A stretch of 64,000 nt of DNA. Source: Gracilibacillus oryzae. GTDB taxonomy: Bacteria; Bacillota; Bacilli; Bacillales; Amphibacillaceae. Below the pieces are notes generated by a model. That model saw only the letters and a program-made list of their open reading frames with translations. It did no database searches and had not been told where the DNA came from. Shown piece after piece: positions 51,523 through 61,236 of the stretch; the first letter of the stretch is position 1; every line of letters begins with the position of its first letter. Where the stretch lies: NCBI RefSeq assembly GCF_009498735.1, contig NZ_ML762439.1, positions 17,868 to 81,867 on the forward strand, given 5' to 3'. The position numbers were made by a program, and so were the translations under genes.

Positions 51523-52983
51523 TTGCAAAATAACGATGAGTTAGCACGAGCAATTGGTACAGATAAATTACAAAAATTAGATTTTCGCCTGGGAGCATTT
51601 GGAGCTGCTGTTCCTTTATTGTTCTTTATTATATGGGCAATTACTACGAGTGTTCTGCAGTTATCTTCGGAAATCGGCCTCGTACTAGGTGCTGTTTTCG
51701 GAATAACTTTAGGCTTGTTCTTCTCTAAAAGTAAATGGGCGGATTATGCACAAGGATTGTTTGACGGATTAGCACAGCCAATCGGTGTTGTGGCAATGGT
51801 TGCATGGTTCTATGCCGGTATGTTCGCCCAAGTCCTGCAAGTTGGCGGGCTTGTCGAAGGATTAGTATGGGTCGGAAATGTAACTGGTTTTACTGGAGGA
51901 TGGTTTGTCGGATTGACCTTTATTCTTGCTGCAGTGTTTTCCACTGCTGTTGGAACAGGGTACGGTACTACGGTTGCTTTCGCTACACTGATGTACCCAG
52001 CAGGTGTAGCAACAGGAGCTGATCCTACTATATTATTTGCAGCAATTCTGGCAGGAGCCGTATTTGGTGACAACTTAGCACCAGTTTCTGATACGACGAT
52101 TGTATCTGCTACTACACAGGATGCAGATGTTCCCGGAGTTGTACGCAGTCGGTTTAAATATGCGATTGCTGCAGCGATCCCTGCATTGATTTTATTTGTG
52201 ATTCTTGGTGGTGGCGGTTCTATTGAACAGCAGGCAAACATCGAATCAGCAACAAACCCCGCTGGTCTTGTGATGCTTATCCCATTTGCGATTGTCCTCA
52301 TTCTGGCTTTATCTGGCCATCATATTATCACTTCCTTAACATGGGGAATTATTGCTGCAGTTATTACGATTGCTATCTTCCCAGTTGGAGCACTAAGTGA
52401 TATCATCCGTTTTAATCCTGAATCAGATAATGTGGTAGAAGGTGCACTGATCAATGGTATTACGGGTTATCTGAATATGGCGATCCTTATTCTTTTAATT
52501 GTTGCTTCTGCTCACTTATTAAGATTAGGCGGGACAATGGAAGCAATCACTACTTCCCTGGTAAAATGGATTAAAGATTCAGTCAGAAGAGCAGAGTTTG
52601 CCATTTGGGGAATTGTTGCATTATTAAACAGTGCGATTACAATCAATACAGCTGCAGAAATTGCAGCAGCCCCTTTTGTCCGTGAAATTGGGGAGAAGTA
52701 CAAAATTCACAGCTACAGACGGGCCAACATGTTAGATGCCGTTACATCAGCATTAGGCTATATTTTCCCATGGGGTGCCCCTGTATTATTAGGCTGGTCA
52801 ACAATTTCAATGATGACAGAGACTTATGATTGGCTGCCTGTTGTTGCTCCGACCTCTGTCTTCCCATTTGTTTTCCAGGGATGGTTCCTTGTCATCATTA
52901 TGCTTGTTGCTGCATTAACCAGCTGGGGACTTCGTTATCAAGGAAAAAATGGTGAAGAATTAAAAGAAATGCCGAAAGAATAA
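51523..52983 (+). CDS. nhaC: NhaC-family Na+/H+ antiporter
   Basis: A 486-aa protein with about 12 membrane helices. FAAILAGAVFGDNLAPVSDTTIVSATTQDADV is the NhaC signature (GDN-APVSDTT), and GTGYGTTVAFATLMYPAGVA precedes it. Members exchange Na+ for H+ or malate-Na+ for lactate-H+ (MleN); which applies cannot be told. TTG 51523 is used because GGGGAG is 8 bases away, whereas the GTG at 51514 lies within that site. It is monocistronic with a strong terminator. Confidence 0.88.
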   Translation: MQNNDELARAIGTDKLQKLDFRLGAFGAAVPLLFFIIWAITTSVLQLSSEIGLVLGAVFGITLGLFFSKSKWADYAQGLFDGLAQPIGVVAMVAWFYAGMFAQVLQVGGLVEGLVWVGNVTGFTGGWFVGLTFILAAVFSTAVGTGYGTTVAFATLMYPAGVATGADPTILFAAILAGAVFGDNLAPVSDTTIVSATTQDADVPGVVRSRFKYAIAAAIPALILFVILGGGGSIEQQANIESATNPAGLVMLIPFAIVLILALSGHHIITSLTWGIIAAVITIAIFPVGALSDIIRFNPESDNVVEGALINGITGYLNMAILILLIVASAHLLRLGGTMEAITTSLVKWIKDSVRRAEFAIWGIVALLNSAITINTAAEIAAAPFVREIGEKYKIHSYRRANMLDAVTSALGYIFPWGAPVLLGWSTISMMTETYDWLPVVAPTSVFPFVFQGWFLVIIMLVAALTSWGLRYQGKNGEELKEMPKE

Positions 52984-52990
52984 ATAGAGT

Positions 52991-53032
52991 GAAATAAAGC
53001 CTCTTTCTTTTTCAGGAAAGAGGCTTTATTTC
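52991..53032 (+). terminator. Terminator of nhaC
   Basis: GAAATAAAGCCTCTTTC pairs perfectly with GAAAGAGGCTTTATTTC (17 bp). Confidence 0.9.
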
Positions 53033-53221
53033 ATATAAAAAGTAAAATTCACCCCGGACCTATATTACCCATTTTAATAAACTCACTTCATTATTTGTAA
53101 TATATATCAATCTTTTATATAGTCATTAAGATAACATAACGAAGGAGCAAAGAGGCTTTCTTCTTTCGACTGGAAGTGTAGTTAGATTACTACACCAAAA
53201 AAACAGAAAGTAGGGATAGAT

Positions 53222-54346
53222 TTGTACCTGTATGGCAAAACAACGCTTTTTCTTTTATTGATTCTATTATTAGGCGGCTGTGGCAGTAATACATCCATTA
53301 CCTATGTTCATGGATTACCTCAATCAGAAAGCCCTGCATTGACAGAATTTCTTGAGCACTTAATTACATCATTTGATGATAGTAAGTTGTACAATAAGGA
53401 TGGGCAATTCATTTTTTCAAAAGGTAACCTAGTTGAGAGACAAAATTCGGTTCATTATTATCATTATACAGAAAATCAGCTGTTAACTTTTTATGATCCT
53501 TTGTTTAAGACAAATAATTATAGTTTGAAATTAAACGAGTTAAGAAATAGTGATGATTTATTAGAATTACGCCAACCTTTAGAAAATACTGAGGCCTATT
53601 CTCTTCCTCGTATTAAAATAAATACCAATAATCAATTAAAAATTGAAACATCTTATAATCAGGCAACATTTGATTTAAGTAAAGTATTGGAAGATTATAA
53701 GATTGCTAATGATACACAGTTAATTGTTAATATTATAGCTGTGAGTGAAGAGAATATCCTTTTAACCCTTAATACATCGCTAACTAGTGGGATAAGCACA
53801 TATCTTTTTATCGATCAGCGGTTATCTGACTATACTGTTACCCAGTTTCATCAGGAAGATCCCCAACAAGTCATTCAAGAAAAATTGACACCTTATTATG
53901 ATTTATTTCCTACTGTCAATGAATATCGCAGTGTGCTTGGGTCCACTATAGTTAACACAGAAACGAATGAAGCATTTCCTCTTCAAGAAGAAGACCTTCT
54001 TAGTGTAGATGGGAAATACGTTTATCTTGGCGGTGAAATGAAGAAGCCATCTGAAGATTTGGAAGATGGTACACAACGAATTCAAACGATCGAAAATTAC
54101 GCTAAAGGGAACGAGGTTTATGAAGAGGATTTTCACATTGATTATGGTCAAATCTCCGATCAATTGGACTTCGATACCAAAAATATAATCACTGCTGATA
54201 TCGTCTATTTTAATGCAGATTATGTGGTGTTAGACCTTCTTTATGCCGGCAGATTTGTCGGTCATGGCGGCAGCACCAATGTTCTGATTGATTTACAAAA
54301 AGAAGAAAATCCTACAGCTTATTTGGTGGATTTAGGATTACAATAA
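53222..54346 (+). CDS. Hypothetical lipoprotein (374 aa)
   Basis: An exported lipoprotein: a hydrophobic signal then the lipobox LLGGC at about residues 16-20, with GSNTSITYVHG after it. The mature part is about 355 residues of mixed polar, beta-rich sequence without a family I recognise. The start is a TTG with a modest GTAGGG site 6 bases before it. A short hairpin (GTGTAGT/ACTACAC, 53176-53195) lies in its leader. It has no partner genes. Surface binding or a chaperone-like role would be a guess. Confidence 0.65.
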   Translation: MYLYGKTTLFLLLILLLGGCGSNTSITYVHGLPQSESPALTEFLEHLITSFDDSKLYNKDGQFIFSKGNLVERQNSVHYYHYTENQLLTFYDPLFKTNNYSLKLNELRNSDDLLELRQPLENTEAYSLPRIKINTNNQLKIETSYNQATFDLSKVLEDYKIANDTQLIVNIIAVSEENILLTLNTSLTSGISTYLFIDQRLSDYTVTQFHQEDPQQVIQEKLTPYYDLFPTVNEYRSVLGSTIVNTETNEAFPLQEEDLLSVDGKYVYLGGEMKKPSEDLEDGTQRIQTIENYAKGNEVYEEDFHIDYGQISDQLDFDTKNIITADIVYFNADYVVLDLLYAGRFVGHGGSTNVLIDLQKEENPTAYLVDLGLQ

Positions 54347-54494
54347 TAAAGGAAAATTGATTATAATGTTAACATACCCCTGAAAAGCATTAGCTGATCA
54401 GGGTTCGTCAGTTAATTTCCCGATCAAATGACATTATTCATATTTTCCATTTACGCTAACTTTGGCAGCCTTTCTCTATTACATACCCTTATTA

Positions 54495-55289
54495 TCACCA
54501 ACCATCATATAAATGAGGCACACGGCTTGTAAAAACAGGGATGGCTTTTCTAGTCTCAGTTACCCTTTCTAAATGAATAGTTCCATAGAGTTTCGCCTCT
54601 GTTTCTGGCGGTCCTTGTGTTACTATTTTCCCCGTTGGCTCAATAACCAATGATTCACCGGCAAATTGGGTTTCATCGCAAGTACCTGAACTATTCGCAG
54701 ATATAATGTAACACTGATTCTCAATTGCACGCGCATATTGGAGATACTTCCAATGTTCTGCTCTTGACGCTGGCCATTGAGCCACAACATATATCACTTC
54801 CGCACCTTGAAGGGCCAGAGATCTTGTTATTTCCGGAAAGCGAAGATCATAACAAATAATCAAGCCCATCTTGATTCCATCTATATGAAAGATCTTTGCC
54901 TTTTCTTTACCTCCTTGTAAATAAACCGGTTCATTTAACATTGGGACTAAATGAATTTTGTCATATTGATAGACCAGTTCCCCTTTTCGGTTAAATACAT
55001 AACTGGAATTATAGATGCCATCTTCTTTACGGTTAGCTATAGAACCACCAATAATATTGATACTATATTCTTTGGCGATATTACTTAAAAAAGGAATAGT
55101 TTCTGCGCCATTATTATCAGCTATTTCTTCTAACTTATCTAACTTATAACCAGCATTCCACATTTCTGGTAAAACAATTGTATCAAGGTCATTATCCTTT
55201 GTTACATACTGTACCCAGTCGAAAATTTTTTGACGGTTATGTTCTGGGTTGGCAACAATAACATCCATTTGAAAGATAGCATGTTTCAT
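54495..55289 (-). CDS. Nitrilase-superfamily carbon-nitrogen hydrolase (MtnU-like)
   Basis: A 264-aa amidase. The catalytic triad is visible: Glu in VLPEMWNAGY, Lys in YDKIHLVPM, Cys in GLIICYDLRFPEI. The order and the QFAGESLVIEPTGKIV end fit the omega-amidase/MtnU (YkrU) branch, which hydrolyses alpha-ketoglutaramate-type products of glutamine transamination. No methionine-salvage genes are near. AGAAGGTGAATACCTC precedes ATG. Specificity is inferred from family resemblance. Confidence 0.85.
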   Translation of the reverse strand: MKHAIFQMDVIVANPEHNRQKIFDWVQYVTKDNDLDTIVLPEMWNAGYKLDKLEEIADNNGAETIPFLSNIAKEYSINIIGGSIANRKEDGIYNSSYVFNRKGELVYQYDKIHLVPMLNEPVYLQGGKEKAKIFHIDGIKMGLIICYDLRFPEITRSLALQGAEVIYVVAQWPASRAEHWKYLQYARAIENQCYIISANSSGTCDETQFAGESLVIEPTGKIVTQGPPETEAKLYGTIHLERVTETRKAIPVFTSRVPHLYDGW

Positions 55290-55425
55290 GAGGTATTCAC
55301 CTTCTTTACACTTTTATAGCTATTTTAGCATGGTGAATTCACATTTTAAACTCAAGCAGGTTCAAGGAATATGAACAGGTGAATTGGGAACAATGGAAAT
55401 GAATCACAAATCGGAGGTAAGTACA

Positions 55426-56988
55426 TTGAAAAATAAGAATAAACAAACAAATGAAAAAGAAACGCTGACAAATCAGCAAGGTCATCCTGTAACAGATAAC
55501 CAAAATGTTCGAACAGTGAACAATCGTGGGCCAATGACACTTGAAAATTATGATTTTTTAGAAAAAATCAGTCATTTTGACCGTGAGAAGATACCAGAAC
55601 GCATTGTTCATGCCAGAGGTGCCGGTGCTTATGGTTATTTCCAATCATATGGAACAGTGAATGGTGAGCCTGTTTCCAAGTATACTCGTGCGAAAGTTTT
55701 CACAAATACGGAAGTTCAGACACCTGTCTTTGTTCGTTTTTCCACAGTTGTACATGGCAAACATTCTCCGGAAACCTTGAGAGATCCACGTGGCTTCGCC
55801 ATTAAATTTTATACAGAGGATGGAAATTGGGATTTAGTCGGAAACAATTTAAAAATATTCTTTATTCGTGATCCACTGAAGTTTCCTGATATGATTCATG
55901 CTTTCAGACCAGACCCTGTTACCAATGTTCAAAACCTTGAAAGAATGTTTGATTTTATCAGTATGTCTCCTGAAGCATTACATATGGTAACATTTGTCTT
56001 CTCACCATGGGGAATTCCAGCAAATTACCGTCATATGCAAGGATCAGGAGTTCACACATACAAATGGGTTAATGATGAAGGAAAGGCAGTGCTGGTTAAA
56101 TATCACTGGGAGCCAGTGGATGGGATTAAAAACTTAACACAAGAAGAAGCAAATAAAATCCAGGCAACTAATTTCAACCATGCAACCCAGGATCTATATG
56201 AAGCGATCGAAAAGGGAAATTACCCGGAATGGGAGCTTTATGTGCAGATTATTGAGGACGGCGAACACCCTGAACTTGATTATGATCCATTAGATCCAAC
56301 AAAACTCTGGTACAAAGAGGATTTCCCTTGGCATAAAGCAGGGAAGTTAGTATTGAACAAGAATCCGGAGAATTTCCATGCAGAAGTAGAGCAAGCGGCA
56401 TTTGGTACTGGCGTATTGGTTGATGGACTTGATTTTTCAGACGATAAACTGCTGCAAGGAAGAACTTATTCTTATTCAGATACCCAGCGCTATCGTGTAG
56501 GGGCAAACTATCTGCAGCTGCCGATCAACCGTCCAACTAAAAAAGTTTCGACAAATCAGACTGGCGGACAAATGGATTTCAGACAAGATTACGCTGAACA
56601 TAAAAATCCGCATGTTGATTATGAACCTTCCCTGACTGATGGCCTAAAAGAAGCAAAAAACCCTGGTGTAGAGCATGAGCCATATGTTGAAGGAAACCTG
56701 CAAAGAAATGCTATTTCCCGGGAAAACAATTTTGGACAAGCGGGAGAAACCTACCGTCGCTTAAATGATTGGGAGAGAGACGAATTAATTAAAAACCTTG
56801 TGTCTGCCCTGTCAGGATGCCAGAAAGAAATCCAGGATAAAATGGTGGAGATGTTCTATCAATGTGACCAGGATTATGGCAAAAGAGTAGAGGTTGGATT
56901 AAAGAACAGCATATCAAGCCAAGCGGATAAAATGGAAGATGCCGTTTCGAAAGCTGATCAAATGGGGCATGTATCTGATCCGTATTAA
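55426..56988 (+). CDS. Monofunctional heme catalase
   Basis: Degrades hydrogen peroxide to water and oxygen. It has 520 aa. Active-site His is in [12 protein letters not shown] (about residue 62), distal Asn in VGNNLKIFF, and the proximal heme-ligand Tyr in [17 protein letters not shown]. The chain is longer than B. subtilis KatA. Its N-terminus (QQGHPVTDN) and the C-terminal extension (residues about 430-520) resemble the longer KatX/KatE kind. TTG 55426 is the start: CGGAGGTAAGTACA lies before it, while the upstream ATG frame has no ribosome site. A strong terminator follows; no PerR box was seen. Confidence 0.93.
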   Translation: MKNKNKQTNEKETLTNQQGHPVTDNQNVRTVNNRGPMTLENYDFLEKISHFDREKIPERIVHARGAGAYGYFQSYGTVNGEPVSKYTRAKVFTNTEVQTPVFVRFSTVVHGKHSPETLRDPRGFAIKFYTEDGNWDLVGNNLKIFFIRDPLKFPDMIHAFRPDPVTNVQNLERMFDFISMSPEALHMVTFVFSPWGIPANYRHMQGSGVHTYKWVNDEGKAVLVKYHWEPVDGIKNLTQEEANKIQATNFNHATQDLYEAIEKGNYPEWELYVQIIEDGEHPELDYDPLDPTKLWYKEDFPWHKAGKLVLNKNPENFHAEVEQAAFGTGVLVDGLDFSDDKLLQGRTYSYSDTQRYRVGANYLQLPINRPTKKVSTNQTGGQMDFRQDYAEHKNPHVDYEPSLTDGLKEAKNPGVEHEPYVEGNLQRNAISRENNFGQAGETYRRLNDWERDELIKNLVSALSGCQKEIQDKMVEMFYQCDQDYGKRVEVGLKNSISSQADKMEDAVSKADQMGHVSDPY

Positions 56989-56993
56989 ATGAT

Positions 56994-57033
56994 AATAGCG
57001 AAGCTCTTTTTTTGAAGGGCTTCGCTATTTTTA
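56994..57033 (+). terminator. Catalase terminator
   Basis: AATAGCGAAGC pairs with GCTTCGCTATT and is followed by TTTT. A further imperfect hairpin (AATGCCTCTAA/TTGGAGGCATT, 57076-57115) without a T-run lies before the next gene. Confidence 0.85.
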
Positions 57034-57149
57034 TGTGTTAAGAATTATTAACAGGTAATGAGATTTGTTGATTCTAATGCCTCTAATTGCTGATTTTTTT
57101 CGACTTGGAGGCATTTAACCGCCCTTCGTTAATGTTTACCTTCAATGAT

Positions 57150-57908
57150 TTACTCAGTGCAATATTTTACCACTTTTTGATAAGACAAGTCACCGCCAAA
57201 AATATCTAACGCACTGCCGATTGTCACATCTAATTTTCCTTTTGAAAGCTTCCGGAATGATTCCAAGTCTTCTAATGATCGGACACCGCCAGCATATGTT
57301 GTTGGAATTGAAACCCAACCTGCCAATTTTTCCACAAGACTTGCTTCCATTCCACTTCTTTTTCCTTCTACGTCTGCAGCATGAACAAGAAATTCATCAC
57401 AATACTCTTCCAACTGGCTGATCGTTGCTGGAGTAATCTCAATATTACTGAACTTTGTCCAACGATCAGTAACAACAAACCATTTTCCATCTTTTTTCTT
57501 ACAGCTTAAATCAATCACTAACTTGTCTTTCCCTATAACAGACACCAGTTGCTCAAGCCGGTCTTGCTTCAATTCCCCATCCTGAAAAATATATGATGTG
57601 ACAATAACATGAGATGCCCCGTTCTCTAGATAAAACAATGCATTATCTGCATTGATTCCCCCACCGATTTGGAGGCCCTTTGGATATGCCTGAAGTGCTT
57701 TAATTGCAGCTTCCTGATTGCCATCACCTAACATAATCACATGTCCACCAACTAAGCCGTCCTGTTGGAACATGCTGGCATAATAACTGCTGTCATATTC
57801 CGAAACATAATTTTCTACAACTGGCTTTCCTTCATCATTTAATGTCTCTCCAACAATTTGCTTTACTTTTCCCTGGTGTATATCAATACATGGTCTGAAT
57901 TTCATCAT
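57150..57908 (-). CDS. hisA: Eukaryotic-type HisA (HIS6-like ribotide isomerase)
   Basis: Isomerises ProFAR to PRFAR, the fourth step of histidine synthesis. The 252-aa TIM barrel follows yeast HIS6 rather than bacterial HisA: FRPCIDIHQGKVKQIVG, LQIGGGIN, VIVTSYIFQDG, KLVIDLSCKKKDGKWFVV, EFLVHAADVEGKRSGME and GKLDVTIGSALDIFGG all have direct counterparts in HIS6 as I recall it (CIDLHNGEVKQIVGG, VDLSCRKTQDGRW, HAADVEG, GSSLDIFGG). It stands alone, not in a his operon. ATG 57908 fits GAGAGGG; one codon either way is possible. Confidence 0.85.
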   Translation of the reverse strand: MMKFRPCIDIHQGKVKQIVGETLNDEGKPVVENYVSEYDSSYYASMFQQDGLVGGHVIMLGDGNQEAAIKALQAYPKGLQIGGGINADNALFYLENGASHVIVTSYIFQDGELKQDRLEQLVSVIGKDKLVIDLSCKKKDGKWFVVTDRWTKFSNIEITPATISQLEEYCDEFLVHAADVEGKRSGMEASLVEKLAGWVSIPTTYAGGVRSLEDLESFRKLSKGKLDVTIGSALDIFGGDLSYQKVVKYCTE

Positions 57909-57974
57909 AGCCAATCCCTCTCATTCTCTAGCGATTTCTCTTAAGCATATTGTAATAGAAAAAACCATATTAAG

Positions 57975-58001
57975 AAAGGTGCTGACAACCGCAGCACCTT
58001 T
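57975..58001 (-). terminator. Terminator of namA
   Basis: AAAGGTGCTG pairs with CAGCACCTTT; a short T-rich stretch (TCTTAATAT) follows on the minus strand. Confidence 0.55.
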
Positions 58002-58007
58002 TCCATT

Positions 58008-59033
58008 TTAAATAAAACCTCTTTCATATTGAACTGGTATTTCTATTTCTTGCTTTAATTGGTGTGCAGCATGAATCGTCCAGTAAGGATCGCGCAGCAT
58101 TCCACGTCCTACCGCTACAAGATCTGCATCATCATTACAGATGGTCGCATTCGCAAGTTCCGGATTATCCAGATTGCCGACAGCGATTACCGGTACTTCA
58201 AATGCTTCTTTCACAGCCCTTGCGAAAGGTACCATATATCCGGCATGTGAGCCTGGGTTACGGGAAGGGGCAATTTTTCCTTCTCCTCCTGCACTAATGT
58301 GGAAAATATCTACTCCTGCTTCTTTATATTTTCTTGCAAGTTCTATTCCACCTTGTAAATCGTATCCATCTTCAGCAAACTCGGTGGCTGAAATTCTCAT
58401 AATGAGCGGCATGTTATCAGGCATCACACTTTTGGCAGCCTGAATTACTTCGACACCGAATTTTGATAATTCTTTATATTCATCATCTCTGTGGTTTGTT
58501 AAATGGGAATGAAATTGGTGAATTAAGTATCCATGAGCACCGTGTAATTCAATGGTATCAAAACCTGCTTCAACAGCACGTCGGACTGAATGACGGAATT
58601 TTTCCACCATTTCTTTTACCTCTTCAGTGGAGAGGGCTCTCGGTGTCTTATATCTTTCACTAAAACAGATGGCTGATGGTGCAACAGGGGTCTCAGCATC
58701 TTCTGCTTTTCTTCCTGCATGCGCGATTTGAATACCGATTTTTGCTCCTTGCTTATGAACAGCTTCTACTATTTTCTTATATGCCGGCATTTGTTCATCT
58801 GACCACAAACCTAAACAGTTGTTGGAAATACGGCCGTCTGGTTCCACATTTGTCATTTCTACAATAACAAGTGCTGTACCGCCGATTGCCCGACTGATAT
58901 AGTGAGTATAATGCCAGTCATTTGGTGTACCATCTTGTTTCGTTACTGAATACTGACACATTGGCGGCATGACGACACGATTTTTCAAACTTAGGTTTTT
59001 TATATGAAATGAGCTGAATAACTGATCCATCAT
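58008..59033 (-). CDS. namA: NADPH dehydrogenase NamA (YqjM, old yellow enzyme)
   Basis: A 341-aa FMN flavoprotein reducing the double bond of alpha,beta-unsaturated aldehydes and ketones and nitroesters with NADPH. VVMPPMCQYSV holds the redox-tuning Cys typical of YqjM, followed by IQIAHAGRKAED (with the His pair region), ELHGAHGYLIHQFHS and AVGRGMLRDPYW. AAGGAGGAATTAA precedes ATG. It is monocistronic. It is the bacterial thermophilic-like OYE class and probably responds to electrophile stress, as in Bacillus. Confidence 0.94.
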   Translation of the reverse strand: MMDQLFSSFHIKNLSLKNRVVMPPMCQYSVTKQDGTPNDWHYTHYISRAIGGTALVIVEMTNVEPDGRISNNCLGLWSDEQMPAYKKIVEAVHKQGAKIGIQIAHAGRKAEDAETPVAPSAICFSERYKTPRALSTEEVKEMVEKFRHSVRRAVEAGFDTIELHGAHGYLIHQFHSHLTNHRDDEYKELSKFGVEVIQAAKSVMPDNMPLIMRISATEFAEDGYDLQGGIELARKYKEAGVDIFHISAGGEGKIAPSRNPGSHAGYMVPFARAVKEAFEVPVIAVGNLDNPELANATICNDDADLVAVGRGMLRDPYWTIHAAHQLKQEIEIPVQYERGFI

Positions 59034-59159
59034 TTAATTCCTCCTTTTGAGTTATTAACCTATTCAGTATAGCAATTTCCGTTTTGTTATTCACTTAATT
59101 AAACCAGGACGAACACAATATGATATGATTAAATTATCCAGACAATAAGGGGTAAAAAA

Positions 59160-59972
59160 ATGAACGATAATCAATACTTAAAATCAGACTGCGAAAACTG
59201 CTTTGCTTTATGCTGTGTCGCCTTACCATATATGCAATCAAATGAGTTCGCATTTAACAAAGCTGCTGGTGAGCCTTGCCGCCACTTGCAGAACAACTTT
59301 TTATGCGGCATTCATCAGGAGCTTAGGAATAAAGGTTTCAAGGGATGTACTGTATATGAATGCTTTGGGGCAGGACAAAAAGTAGCACAGCAAATATATC
59401 ATGGAGAAAACTGGCGGGATAATCCGGAAACAGCTGAGGAAATGTTTCTTGTTTTCCCTAAGGTGCAACAGCTTCATGAAATTCTGTATTATTTGAATGA
59501 AGCAGCTCAGCGAACAGAAACTCAGCCAATTCACGGAAAACTGATGGAAGTCTTTGCTAAAATAGATTATTATACAAAATTAGAGGCAGAAGCAATCCTG
59601 AAAGTGGATATTAGTGAACAACGTGCAATGGTTAATCCAATATTAATGAAAGCTAGCGAAATGGTGAGGAATGAATATAAACAGAATACTAGATTGCCAC
59701 TAGAGTTAATTGGTGCTAACTTACGCAATAAAAAATTGGCTGGGATGAATTTTCGCGGTTCCCTTTTGATTGCGGCAAACCTTAGTGGTGCTGATCTAAG
59801 AGGAGCAGATTTCATCGGTGCAGATCTGCGTGATACCAATTTGAACGGAGCCAACTTAGATAAGTGTATTTTCTTAACGCAAACCCAATTAAATGCCGCA
59901 AAGGGTGATCAGAACACCATATTGCCGGTACACCTTCATAAACCAGCACACTGGTTGAAAGCCAGTTCTTAA
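59160..59972 (+). CDS. Pentapeptide-repeat protein with Cys-rich N-terminus
   Basis: A 270-aa protein of two parts. Residues 11-68 contain eight Cys (11, 14, 18, 19, 40, 49, 63, 68) in a SDCENCFALCC ... PC ... LCG ... GCTVYEC pattern, like a metal (Zn or Fe-S) site of the YkgJ kind. A helical middle follows. Residues about 185-245 are pentapeptide repeats (LIGANLRNKKLAGMNFRGS, LSGADLRGADFIGADLRDTN, LNGANL), forming a right-handed beta helix. AAGGGGTAAAAAA precedes ATG. It is monocistronic; the fusion is not one whose function I know. Confidence 0.82.
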   Translation: MNDNQYLKSDCENCFALCCVALPYMQSNEFAFNKAAGEPCRHLQNNFLCGIHQELRNKGFKGCTVYECFGAGQKVAQQIYHGENWRDNPETAEEMFLVFPKVQQLHEILYYLNEAAQRTETQPIHGKLMEVFAKIDYYTKLEAEAILKVDISEQRAMVNPILMKASEMVRNEYKQNTRLPLELIGANLRNKKLAGMNFRGSLLIAANLSGADLRGADFIGADLRDTNLNGANLDKCIFLTQTQLNAAKGDQNTILPVHLHKPAHWLKASS

Positions 59973-59974
59973 TA

Positions 59975-60020
59975 TTGTTGGGAGTTTATAGTCCGTTTCC
60001 CCTCTCTAGACTCCCAACAA
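59975..60020 (+). terminator. Terminator of the pentapeptide gene
   Basis: TTGTTGGGAGT pairs with ACTCCCAACAA around a 24-base loop and is followed by TTTCTTGC. The remaining bases to 60243 show no further structure. Confidence 0.6.
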
Positions 60021-60243
60021 TTTCTTGCAACTGAAACAATATTGCTGTCTATCTTAGTTGCTAATTTATCCTTCCACTTCACACCTAGTTCTTTTATCTC
60101 ATTTTCTTAAAAATAAAATTGATAACGCTCCCAAACATTGACCAATAAATACTAAACCTCTATAATCCGATTAGGTAAAAGGTCATAATACTATTTAAAT
60201 TATATGGATATTTTTACCTAAACATCTTATGGAGGTTAACAGA

Positions 60244-61218
60244 ATGAATAAAAGATTGGCTTTATTTTTGTTATTAGTTTTTATCATCACTGGCTGTTCC
60301 AGTAATGAACAATCATCAAGCACAAGTGACCGGCTGAAGATAGGTGTGATGCTGTCAGATGTAGGACTTGGTGATCAGTCTTTCAGTGACTCTGCTTTTA
60401 GCGGGTTAGAACAAGCAAGGGATGAATTGGGCATACTATTCGATTATCGTGAACTAGCTGACGTTGGTGATTATGAAACCGGTCTTGAAGCGCTTATTCA
60501 AGAAGATAATGATCTAATTATTGGATTAGGCTATATGATAGAAGATGCACTAAAGAAAGTTGCTGAGAAATATCCCGAAAAACAATTTGTCATAGTCGAT
60601 AGTAAAGTTGATTTACCTAATGTTACTAGTGTGACATTTAAAGAACATGAAGGAAGCTTTTTAATAGGTGCTGTTGCAGGCATGAATTCTGAATCCAATA
60701 TTGTCGGATTTATAGGCGGCGAGGATACTCTGCTGATTCGTAAATTTTTAAATGGCTATAAACAAGGTGTTGCAGCAACAAATCCCGATGCTGTAGTTGT
60801 TGAAAGGTTTGCAGGAGATTTTGGCAATGACAAACTTGGGGAACAATTGGCAAAAGAACTTATTGATGAAGGTGCTGATTACATCTACCCTTCTGCTGGT
60901 TTTACTGGTGTCGGGGTAATTCATGTTGCACAGCAAGAAGGGGTTTACTCTTTTGGTGTAGATACTGATCAATATAACCTGGGTGAGAAAACAGTTGTCA
61001 CTTCGATGCTGAAAAATATTGATGTGGCAATGAAAATGATCGCAGAAGAGCTAGTAGAAAACGGCAATCTTACCACTAAACATTTAAACCTGGGGTTGAA
61101 TGAGAATGGGGTAGGAATCGCACCAATTCGTATAATCTCTTTAACAAAGGAAGAACAAAAACAATTAGAAAATCTAACAAATGACATCCAGTCGGGTGCC
61201 ATTACAGTTACTGAATAA
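60244..61218 (+). CDS. BMP-family substrate-binding lipoprotein
   Basis: A 324-aa lipoprotein (signal with lipobox ITGC at about residues 14-17) of the basic-membrane-protein/nucleoside-binding (Med, TmpC) family. Landmarks are IGVMLSDVGLGDQSFSDSAFSGLEQA, IIGLGYMIEDAL, HEGSFLIGAVAGM, VGFIGGED, YIYPSAGFTGVGVIHVAQQEGVYSFGVDTDQ and SMLKNIDVAM. ATG 60244 is used since GGAGGTTAACAG precedes it. No ABC transporter genes follow. Instead a chemoreceptor gene starts 18 bp downstream, so it may present a nucleoside-like ligand to that receptor. Confidence 0.87.
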   Translation: MNKRLALFLLLVFIITGCSSNEQSSSTSDRLKIGVMLSDVGLGDQSFSDSAFSGLEQARDELGILFDYRELADVGDYETGLEALIQEDNDLIIGLGYMIEDALKKVAEKYPEKQFVIVDSKVDLPNVTSVTFKEHEGSFLIGAVAGMNSESNIVGFIGGEDTLLIRKFLNGYKQGVAATNPDAVVVERFAGDFGNDKLGEQLAKELIDEGADYIYPSAGFTGVGVIHVAQQEGVYSFGVDTDQYNLGEKTVVTSMLKNIDVAMKMIAEELVENGNLTTKHLNLGLNENGVGIAPIRIISLTKEEQKQLENLTNDIQSGAITVTE

Positions 61219-61236
61219 AAGAGAGAGTGAAGAATA

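Noticed and set aside
51810..52301. 163-codon open frame opposite nhaC
   Set aside because: It is antisense to a well-conserved antiporter gene, has no ribosome site and gives an Ala/Pro/Thr-rich composition typical of a shadow.
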